DNA of 10,091 nucleotides from Cruorifilaria tuberocauda (taxonomy: Eukaryota > Nematoda > Chromadorea > Rhabditida > Onchocercidae): assembly GCA_013365365.1 (NCBI GenBank), contig JABVXU010001101.1:1-10091 (forward strand), given 5' to 3'. Both the position numbers and the translations under genes were made by a program. The stretch's first letter is position 1. Every line of letters starts with the position of its first letter. The notes below the pieces were generated by a model. It was not told the DNA's origin. It searched no databases and worked only from the letters and a program-made list of their open reading frames with translations. Below, piece by piece: positions 6,401 to 10,091 of the stretch.

Positions 6401-8136
6401 AAAATATTAAATCAATAAAGAATGTATCTTTAACTCTTTAACTTTAGCTACAAATAACAGTACGAAATAATAAGTAAATAAGAATTTACTTGATGAAATT
6501 TCAGGATTTACTATTATTTGCTCCATTATTACTTCCCATATTTGGCATATTTGTCATTTTTGGCCTCTATCCGTACGCTATTGGAAATTCAACAATTCCA
6601 CAAATTTTCTTTGCCGTATATTCGGCGCTTCATCGACCACTTTGGGCATTTGTTATTTGTTCGTTGGTTTATTTACGATATCGAAATTGCAACATTGGTA
6701 CCATATGGCTTTTATTGGTTTTGCTATTATCATTTAAATTTATATAAATCATTGATAGAGATAAAGAGAATGGAGAAATAACATGATAATGAAAGCTGAT
6801 AGAGAAAATAGAGAATTAATATGATAAACTGATAAACTGATAAAGATAAGATTAACTGATAAAGATAATAGAATATAAGAATATAAATATGAAATATGAA
6901 CTCAATATCAAATTGCAACATTAGGTTACTATATGGCTATTATATTGACTTATTACTTTATTCTAGTCATTATCACTATAATTTATTATTAGGTTAACTT
7001 ATCATTTAAGTATATTCTTTAAGTTTACTCATGATAATTATTCTATTGATGTTATTTATGATAATTATTGATACTACTATGATACTTATTATACCTATAA
7101 TATTTTATGTACCTATATTTTAGTAATTCAATACCATCCATGCTTTTTCTCTAGTACCATTTAAATTTTCCAGGTAAACTTTTACAATTTCTTGAGTGGC
7201 GAATATTTTCACCATTTGCTAAAAATATTTTTGTGGTATTTCTAATTTCGGAACCTGTATCACTTTATCTTTTTTCATCGTTGCATCGACCATTGCATGC
7301 TACTGTTTGGTCATTGGTAAGTTTAATAAAGTAAACTAAATTAATTGATTGATAATTGATATTTGATAAGTGATTGATAAATGATAAATTGATAAATGAT
7401 ATGAAACCATTACATTTTACTGTTTGGTCATTGGTAAGTTTAATAAAATAAACTAAATTAATTGATTGATAATTGGTATTTGATAAGTTATTGATAAATG
7501 ATAAATTGATAGATGATATGAGACCATTACATTTTACTGTTTCCTTGATTGATAATTGATATTTGATAAGTGATTGATAAATGATAAATTGATAAATGAT
7601 ATGAGACTGTTATATTTTACTGTCTGGTCATTGGTAAGTTTAATGAGATAAATTTTTGAAACTCTAAATTGATTAATTGATAATTGATGTTTGATTATAA
7701 GTAATAAATTGATAAATGATATGATAAAAGATAAGAAATCAAATTGTAATTCAAATTTATCACTTTTTTTTATTCCATAATTGTGTAAAATTAATTTTCA
7801 ATTCATCATAGACCTTTTTATCGTGCGGCAAGAAATTATTTTATAGTATAAGAATTTTGAAATTTTGAGTTAATTTTTTTAATAATTTTAAATTTAATTA
7901 AAATTAGTATTTTAATTTAATTTCAAATATAAATTCGTGTAATTTTACAGCTTAATACTGCTATTGGAACGATTATTTTATCAAATTTCGTTGCATTCTT
8001 ATTGGATATAACGATTACGATGCCAATACAAAATATCGTATTGGAATTGCTAAAGACGAAAAAATGTGATGCATTAATTCATGTTGATGAAGTTCATAGG
8101 TCACTTATCAGTGGTACAAAAAAAGAACTTGAATGA
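402..8136 (+). CDS. NRF-6-like acyltransferase-3 family membrane protein, 5'-partial, nine exons
   Basis: The spliced exons give 476 complete codons plus TGA; all exon phases agree (2, 0, 1, 2, 0, 2, 0, 1, 0). The protein has about ten hydrophobic segments, near residues 1-16, 62-81, 107-125, 143-157, 201-220, 224-240, 283-298, 305-325, 335-359, 384-402 and 418-440. Family landmarks are SGPIW (162-166), CKNSWWKNILFINN (175-188), Cys196, and YTKPWARAPAFLIG (275-288). Acyltransferase-3 proteins move acyl groups across membranes; C. elegans NRF-6 and NDG-4 act in lipid and yolk transport and in fluoxetine sensitivity. The extracellular NRF domain and signal peptide usual at the N-terminus are not in the window, so upstream exons are expected to the left. 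Core residues are replaced: Gln61 for Arg, Asn72 for His, Gln141 for Arg, Ile206 for Asp. The frame is intact, so a decayed pseudogene is unlikely. Catalytic activity is doubtful. Family assignment is strong; the exact orthologue is unknown. Confidence 0.88.
487..700 (+). repeat. 38-bp tandem repeat, about 5.6 copies, starting at the exon 1 donor
   Basis: The unit contains ATTAAAGTATGAAT followed by TTTCAATTCTAAATTACTAA. The GTATGAAT-equivalent positions are 493, 531, 569, 607, 645 and 683, an exact 38-bp period. The first copy includes the last codons of exon 1 and its GTATGA donor. Copies 2 and 6 keep GTATGA, copy 5 has GTACAA, and copies 3 and 4 have GC and AT in place of GT. Confidence 0.9.
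493..990 (+). other. Intron 1 of the NRF-6-like gene
   Basis: The intron is 498 bases, GTATGA to TTTACAG. Its first 200 bases are the 38-bp array. The rest is unique A+T-rich DNA with a TTAATTAA-rich patch at 865-900. No coding potential is seen. Confidence 0.7.
991..1144 (+). CDS. Exon 2 of the NRF-6-like gene: start of the acyltransferase-3 domain
   Basis: The acceptor is GAATTTACAG ending at 990 and the donor is ATTG|GTAATT. The exon encodes residues 31-81 plus one base of codon 82. A SxxxNxxxxLSTKRS-like stretch (37-51) matches the cytosolic linker just before the domain. IQGLQVITVSIIVTANCF (57-74) then aligns without gaps to the usual motif of the form hxGhRxxxxxxxxhGHxh. In this alignment the normally invariant Arg is Gln61 (codon 1081-1083) and the His eleven residues later is Asn72 (codon 1114-1116). 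Both residues of the R-X10-H motif linked to catalysis in this superfamily are therefore missing. Confidence 0.87.
1646..1699 (+). repeat. Short tandem repeat, three copies of a 19-20-bp unit
   Basis: CTTATTACAATCATA recurs at 1646, 1665 and 1685, separated by short A/T spacers. It lies within intron 2. No function is apparent. Confidence 0.85.
1873..2054 (+). repeat. 22-bp tandem repeat, about 8.5 copies
   Basis: The unit is TCATATTCNTATTANTATTAA plus one variable base. Eight full or near-full units run from 1873 to 2042, one of them shortened by 6 bases, and a half unit follows. Variation is mostly at the base after TTC and at the last base. This is an intronic minisatellite. Confidence 0.9.
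2326..2503 (+). CDS. Exon 3 of the NRF-6-like gene
   Basis: The acceptor is CTTTCTTTCAG ending at 2325. The two bases AA complete Glu82 with the G left by exon 2. The exon encodes residues 83-140 and two bases of codon 141. The ENVLFSYES...WQLHPLNNFTYHIDGLIAIDTLL region (82-116) corresponds to the family loop that leads into the VDTFFxxSG helix. The Asp-Thr pair is kept (113-114, Asp codon at 2418-2420), but the Ser-Gly that follows in most members is absent. The exon ends YFIRLLQ. The donor CTACA|GTCTGT is weak, but only this site joins in frame to exon 4 and restores YFxRxxxxxPVF at the normal spacing. Confidence 0.86.
2504..3664 (+). other. Intron 3 of the NRF-6-like gene
   Basis: The intron is 1161 bases, GTCTGT to TTCTAG. 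Its left end continues the open frame of exon 3 for a few codons and then enters an A run at 2555-2567. AAGTTTATTAATTAAATT-type sequence occurs near 2567 and again near 2652. The right third is the 57-bp array. No gene is seen. Confidence 0.75.
3231..3590 (+). repeat. 57-bp TTATCA-rich minisatellite, six copies
   Basis: CTTTATCACTTTATTAATAT recurs at 3255, 3304, 3361, 3418, 3475 and 3532. The first step is 49 bp because one TTTTATCAT block is missing; all others are exactly 57 bp. Because 57 is a multiple of three, the array translates as a repeating 19-residue hydrophobic string (with units such as FCFITLLIFINLLSFIILS) in one frame and a Tyr/His-rich string in another. These are artefacts of the repeat, not genes. 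Confidence 0.92.
3665..3827 (+). CDS. Exon 4 of the NRF-6-like gene: best conserved family block
   Basis: The acceptor is AATTTTCTAG ending at 3664 and the donor is ACAAACG|GTATTC. The exon completes Gln141 and encodes 142-195. After the TLPVFIFTILF helix come SSGPIW (161-166) and CKNSWWKNILFINN (175-188), which is the most recognisable signature of NRF-6-like proteins. Cys175 probably pairs with Cys196 of the next exon in an extracellular loop, as inferred for the family. Antisense ORFs across this stretch are shadows of this exon. Confidence 0.92.
3945..4152 (+). repeat. ATTAATTATCGTTAATATA array with an inverted member
   Basis: Direct copies of ATTAATTATCGTTAATATA or close variants, several followed by AGTTTTATT, recur at about 3980, 4008, 4045 and 4068. 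One copy is inverted at 4102-4132, which creates a long hairpin with the copy at 4068-4098. A further ATTAATTATCGTTT copy follows at 4142. Confidence 0.85.
4068..4132. repeat. Near-perfect inverted repeat: 31-bp arms, 3-base loop
   Basis: The left arm (4068-4098) and right arm (4102-4132) are reverse complements except for one position (A on the left where G is expected). The loop is ATA. It could fold as a hairpin in the pre-mRNA or extrude as a cruciform. Confidence 0.92.
4790..5232 (+). repeat. TGATAA-rich low-complexity tract ending at the exon 5 acceptor
   Basis: TGATAA, GATAAT and CTGATAA words recur many times without a fixed period. The last 65 bases contain four copies of TGATAATTAC (5168, 5179, 5202 and 5221), the last of which forms the splice acceptor. 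Confidence 0.8.
5233..5435 (+). CDS. Exon 5 of the NRF-6-like gene
   Basis: The exon starts TGC TTG GAT directly after GATAATTACAG, in the phase 0 left by exon 4. It encodes residues 196-262 and two bases of Ser263. Cys196 aligns with the first Cys of the CxGxxWYLAxDxQ motif of the family. Here the motif reads CLDGGYLYSLIVQYF, so the Asp before xQ is Ile206 and the central Trp is Tyr201. Two membrane helices follow (about 205-220 and 224-240), then an extracellular loop ending TANTIS. The donor is ATATC|GTAAGG. The acceptor has no T tract and lies in a short tandem repeat, but phase and homology support it. Confidence 0.88.
5436..5776 (+). other. Intron 5 of the NRF-6-like gene
   Basis: The intron is 341 bases, GTAAGG to TTTTTTTTCAG. 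It is rich in A and T homopolymer runs, with a good donor and a strong polypyrimidine tract. Nothing else is recognisable in it. Confidence 0.8.
5777..5897 (+). CDS. Exon 6 of the NRF-6-like gene: YTKPWxR motif
   Basis: The exon lies between a strong TTTTTTTTCAG acceptor and an AGT|GTAAGC donor. Its first base completes Ser263 and it encodes 264-303. YNEYIDLLYTKPWARAPAFL (267-286) followed by IG is the family's Y-x-K-P-W-x-R-x-x-x-Y/F-L-I-G motif, placed just before a membrane helix (283-298). This is one of the clearest identifiers of the gene. The exon is too short to stand out in an ORF scan and was placed by homology and phase. Confidence 0.93.
5898..6504 (+). other. Intron 6 of the NRF-6-like gene
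   Basis: The intron is 607 bases, GTAAGC to AATTTCAG. It is A+T-rich with scattered ATAGTAAT and AATAAG words, and no clear array or gene. Confidence 0.75.
6505..6697 (+). CDS. Exon 7 of the NRF-6-like gene
   Basis: The acceptor is GAAATTTCAG ending at 6504, joined in phase 0 to exon 6. The exon encodes 304-367 plus one base of Gly368. It holds a hydrophobic helix (305-322), GLYPYAIGNS (323-332) and a second helix whose start AVYSALHRPLWAFVI (340-354) corresponds to the family block NALSRxxWxxxxxxx. The chosen donor is ATTG|GTACCA; it is the one that joins to exon 8 in frame as Gly368. An alternative frame through this stretch is a shadow. Confidence 0.88.
6698..7173 (+). other. Intron 7 of the NRF-6-like gene
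   Basis: The intron is 476 bases, GTACCA to TTTTCCAG. It has a TGATAA-rich patch at 6783-6870 and a diverged copy of the exon 7 end at 6903-6947. Short ORFs on either strand here are frame extensions or low-complexity sequence. Confidence 0.75.
6903..6947 (+). repeat. Diverged copy of the exon 7 3' end and donor region
   Basis: AATATCAAATTGCAACATT, a short insert and TATATGGCT match 6677-6718, which spans the last codons of exon 7, its donor and the first intron bases. In the copy the donor reads ATTAGGTTAC, so a GT is still present after an AG. Confidence 0.8.
7174..7316 (+). CDS. Exon 8 of the NRF-6-like gene
   Basis: The acceptor is AAATTTTCCAG ending at 7173; the first two bases complete Gly368. 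The exon encodes residues 369-415. KLLQFLEWRIFSPFAKNIFV (369-388) matches the family segment in which a short loop (NxFLSxxxFxPLSKLTY) precedes the next helix. FLISEPVSLYLF (390-401) replaces the usual YLxHxxxxxY, so the His is missing here too. RPLHATVWSL closes the exon. The donor TTG|GTAAGT is near-consensus. The last nine codons and this donor are duplicated in the following intron. Confidence 0.9.
7290..7735 (+). repeat. 117-bp tandem repeat, four copies, including the exon 8 end and donor
   Basis: Copies start at 7290, 7407, 7524 and 7607. The unit runs from the codons for PLHATVWSL through the GTAAGTTTAATAAA donor region into TGATAA-rich sequence. Copies 1, 2 and 4 keep GGTCATTGGTAAGTT (GT at 7317, 7434 and 7634). 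Copy 3 lacks about 34 bases, including the donor. Confidence 0.92.
7317..7950 (+). other. Intron 8 of the NRF-6-like gene
   Basis: The intron is 634 bases, GTAAGT to TTTTACAG. The first 420 bases are the 117-bp array. The rest is unique A+T-rich DNA. Retention of the intron start would meet TAA at 7332. Confidence 0.8.
7951..8136 (+). CDS. Exon 9, terminal coding exon of the NRF-6-like gene
   Basis: The acceptor is GTAATTTTACAG ending at 7950. The exon has 61 codons (residues 416-476) and TGA at 8134-8136. The final membrane helix (418-440) ends in DITITMPIQNIVLELL. This matches the position of the family's closing helix (xxLLFExPFxxLEKLL), with the Glu before the Pro replaced by Thr-Met. 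A 30-residue polar cytosolic tail follows and ends KKELE. The last 16 codons and the stop are repeated 190 bp downstream. Confidence 0.9.
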   Translation, partial: LNTAIGTIILSNFVAFLLDITITMPIQNIVLELLKTKKCDALIHVDEVHRSLISGTKKELE

Positions 8137-8420
8137 AGTGTGATAAAGTTAATTAGTATTCTGATCTTACTCATATTGCCTTTAGTCATTGTTTTCTTTT
8201 ACTTATAATCTGATTGATACTGTTTGAAAAGTTAAAAATGCTTCATTCTGATGTTGCATGATAATTTAACATACTCATGAAGTTCATAGGTCACTTATTA
8301 GTGGTACAAAAAAAGAACTTAAATGATGTATAATAAAGTTATTTCGTATCATACTCATACTGCCTTTACTCATTGTTTCTTTTACTTACAATGTTACTGA
8401 TATTGTTTAAAAAATTAAAT
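8085..8420 (+). repeat. 190-bp tandem duplication of the exon 9 end and 3' flank
   Basis: AGTTCATAGGTCACTTAT at 8091 recurs at 8281, and similarity continues through the stop codon and about 90 bases of 3' flank. In the copy the coding part would read EVHRSLISGTKKELK then TGA, with one silent change (ATC to ATT) and one Glu to Lys change at the last codon. Confidence 0.93.
8332..8337 (+). terminator. Candidate polyadenylation signal of the NRF-6-like gene
   Basis: This AATAAA lies 196 bases after the stop, within the second copy of the duplicated gene end. The matching place in the first copy reads GTGATAAAG and lacks the hexamer. Another AATAAA occurs at 8667-8672. Which is used cannot be told from sequence. 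Confidence 0.4.
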
Positions 8421-8483
8421 TTCATGCAAACAGTACTGATAACATTACTTCTGATGCTATCAAAACTATTTGCATGAAAATTT
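8417..8483. repeat. Short inverted repeat with 38-base loop
   Basis: AAATTTCATGCAAA (8417-8430) pairs with TTTGCATGAAAATTT (8469-8483) apart from one extra base. It could form a stem at the RNA end of the gene. No further pairing in the loop is obvious. Confidence 0.7.
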
Positions 8484-8738
8484 AAATATTGTAATTTCTA
8501 TTTCGAAAATATCATTAAAGCTAATTTTGGATCAAGAACTGAACAATTGATTTTAATTGTTTATTTAAGATTAAGTTTGCATTTCAAATTAAGTTAATAA
8601 CATGAATACGTTATACATGTATAGTTTGAATGATCCATCCATAAATTCAATATTAAAATGAAAGTAAATAAATTTACAATTTAATTCAAATGAAAATATC
8701 ACAAAACAGAACTGATAAAATCAGCCAATCTCTTAGAA

Positions 8739-8796
8739 TTTTAATTAATATTTCCATTATTCGAGTATTTTAATTAATATTTCCATTATTCGAGTA
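8739..8796 (+). repeat. Perfect 29-bp direct duplication
   Basis: The 29 bases starting TTTTAATTAATATTTCCATT at 8739 are repeated exactly and directly adjacent from 8768 to 8796. The identity suggests a recent event. Confidence 0.95.
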
Positions 8797-8879
8797 TCAC
8801 CATGCGTTGATTGCTTAATGTTTTATTGAATTTAGATCAGGAAAATCAATCTAACCTGAAATTTATCAAAATGTTAATG

Positions 8880-9515
8880 GAGAATTTAAGTTAAAAAATG
8901 ATTTACTAGTATTTATAATCTTAATCAGTAATTTCTGTACTTATCATTTTAACGAATGTAATGAATGAAATTTCAAAAAATTAATTTAACGATTTCATTG
9001 AAATTTAATTTTCACATTTTGAAATTTCTATTGTTTCGTTCTTAAGTTATTCTTAATTTTTTTATTCATGCTTATTCTTAAGTTATAATCAAATTATTAT
9101 TTTACCTGTTTATATATCTTTGTTTTCACTATTTCCTGCGACTAAAAGTACACTTTCAGATGATTAATGTATAATTTAAGTAAACTAAAATAACTTACTA
9201 AAATTTATAATCATAATCAATAATTTGTATACTTATCATTTATCTATCAGTTACATAAATAGGTAAGATATTCATCGTATATATTACAAGTTTAACGAAA
9301 ATAGTCATGAAATTTCATAAAATCACGATTTCTTAAAATTTAATTTTCACATTTTGAAATTTCTATTGTTTCCTTCTTAAGTTATTCTTAATTTTTTTAT
9401 TCAAACTTCTTAAGTTATAAAGTTATAAACTTCTTAAGTTATAATCAAATCATTATTTTACCTATTTATGCATTTTCGTTTTCACTGTTTCTTGTAGCTA
9501 AAAAGACATTTTCAG
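8880..9515 (-). repeat. About 335-bp tandem duplication of the minus-strand gene end
   Basis: AAATTTAATTTTCACATTTTG recurs at 9001 and 9336, and similarity extends on both sides from about 8880-9165 to 9175-9515. The 9466-9515 part is the last coding stretch of the minus-strand exon. The older copy at about 9110-9160 keeps the frame and a stop at the matching place. Confidence 0.85.
9396..9401 (-). terminator. Candidate polyadenylation signal of the minus-strand gene
   Basis: This is AATAAA on the minus strand, 65 bases downstream of the TAA at 9466. The same hexamer is present in the duplicated tail at 9061-9066. Confidence 0.4.
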
Positions 9516-9762
9516 TAATGTCAACATTAGAAATGGTTGTTGTTTCCGGAACCGATCGAATCAGACTTGTTTTACAATTAGCCAAATTATATTCCGAGGG
9601 ATATTGATGATATTTCAGGATTGACATGGAAATATAGGTCACCAGGATTGTTAGAATAATAACATATTGATAAAATTTATAAATAAAATATTCATATGTA
9701 TCATCCAATTCCAATCCCAAATTAATCCAAAACATATCCTTCTTATCCTTCCAAATATATAA
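9466..9762 (-). CDS. Putative terminal exon of an unidentified membrane protein
   Basis: On the minus strand an open frame of 98 codons ends in TAA at 9466-9468. Upstream it is bounded by an in-frame TAG that itself forms a plausible acceptor (a T-rich stretch, then CAATCAATAG), so a phase 0 exon starting at 9762 is likely. An internal ATG at 9733-9735 is a less likely start. Residues 1-22 are polar (LYIWKDKKDM...LELDD), about 26-49 form one hydrophobic helix (IYKFYQYVIILTILVTYISM), and about 45 polar residues rich in Ser, Thr, Asn and Glu follow. This suggests a single membrane pass near the C-terminus with a cytosolic tail. I do not recognise the family. Higher GC than the flanks and frame retention in a duplicated copy favour a real exon. 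Earlier exons would lie beyond the right edge. Confidence 0.5.
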   Translation of the reverse strand, partial: LYIWKDKKDMFWINLGLELDDTYEYFIYKFYQYVIILTILVTYISMSILKYHQYPSEYNLANCKTSLIRSVPETTTISNVDITENVFLATRNSENENA

Positions 9763-10091
9763 CTATTGATTGAAACAAAAAAAGCTTATTGAATAGCTTT
9801 TGCAACCTGAAACCTGAAATATTAATTTTGTAATTTTGCAACCTGAAATATACAAATATGAAACTTAAGCATGAAATGAAATCAAACACTTTCTAATTAC
9901 CAATTCAAATTAATTCAAAATATTCTTTGAAGAAATCCAAAGGAAGAGTGAGGAAAAAAAAGCATGATTAACTTGATTGAATATTTCAAAAAATGAGCAT
10001 TGTGATAAGCTTTTCGCATGATAGCATAACTGACTGATAAATTTGTCGGATAAATTTAGTGATAAAAATAATAATAAATGAGTATTATGAT
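9763..10091. other. Region upstream of the minus-strand exon, probably its intron
   Basis: No coding potential is seen. TTTTGCAACCTGAAA occurs at 9798 and again at 9834; on the minus strand it gives repeated TTTCAGGTTGCAAAA, which resembles a nematode acceptor. These sites lie before an in-frame stop, so they are not usable for the 9466-9762 exon in its frame. TGATAA/GATAA words cluster at 10030-10070. Confidence 0.55.

Larger units (their letters stand above)
8137..9465. other. Intergenic region between convergent genes
   Basis: The space between the two stop codons is about 1.33 kb. It contains duplicated tails of both neighbours, a 29-bp perfect direct repeat and a small inverted repeat. 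No independent gene is supported. Confidence 0.7.

Noticed and set aside
6518..6781. Second plus-strand frame of 87 codons over exon 7
   Set aside because: The frame at 6505-6697 fits family motifs and exon phases; this one does not.
6730..6921. Minus-strand ORF of 63 codons in intron 7
   Set aside because: It is low-complexity Leu/Ile/Tyr sequence arising from TGATAA repeats, with no support as a gene.
7407..7433. Possible duplicated alternative exon from the copied exon 8 end
   Set aside because: There is no acceptor AG with suitable context before the copy, so it cannot be spliced in as a separate exon.
402..8136. Decayed pseudogene
   Set aside because: Nine exons join in frame with no stop or frameshift over 476 codons, and key structural motifs are intact. 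Loss of core residues alone does not make it a pseudogene.
9105..9165. Possible alternative last exon for the minus-strand gene
   Set aside because: A stop lies directly before the retained frame and no acceptor falls between them.
1..10091. CRISPR array, prophage, insertion sequence or prokaryotic operon
   Set aside because: The tandem repeats have no regular unique spacers and no associated genes, and spliced eukaryotic coding sequence runs through the whole region.

Overview
The window is eukaryotic nuclear DNA, very rich in A+T (roughly four fifths by eye, not counted). Coding sequence occurs as short islands of higher GC separated by long introns. Most acceptors match the nematode TTTTCAG-like consensus, and the main gene belongs to the NRF-6-like family (nose resistant to fluoxetine, acyltransferase-3 domain), which is greatly expanded in nematodes. 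A nematode is therefore the most likely source. A filarial or other spirurid worm fits the base composition and intron lengths, but this is a guess, and insects also carry this family.

The plus strand from 402 to 8136 holds nine spliced exons of one gene. They were reconstructed from reading frames, splice sites and exon phases: 402-492, 991-1144, 2326-2503, 3665-3827, 5233-5435, 5777-5897, 6505-6697, 7174-7316 and 7951-8136. Every junction keeps frame. The result is 476 complete codons and a TGA stop, a multi-pass membrane protein missing only its N-terminal part, which must lie left of the window. In the residue numbers used here, 1 is the codon at 403-405. The fold landmarks of the family are present: SGPxW, CxNxWWxNxLxINN, a second Cys, and YTKPWxRxxxFLIG. 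Several positions usually invariant in the acyltransferase core are replaced: Arg to Gln, His to Asn, the second Arg of RxxR to Gln, and Asp to Ile. The protein may be a pseudoenzyme with an intact reading frame.

A convergent minus-strand exon at 9466-9762 looks like the last exon of an unidentified neighbouring membrane protein. The two genes end tail to tail, with about 1.3 kb between their stop codons.

The introns and the intergenic space are dominated by tandem repeats: a 38-bp array, a 19-20-bp array, a 22-bp array, a 57-bp array, a palindromic array and a 117-bp array, plus TGATAA/TTATCA-rich low-complexity tracts. The most striking pattern is that several repeats begin inside an exon end and carry copies of it, with its splice donor or stop codon, into the adjacent non-coding DNA. 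This is seen at exons 1, 7, 8 and 9 and at the minus-strand terminal exon. I see no tRNA, rRNA, CRISPR array, transposase or prokaryotic features.
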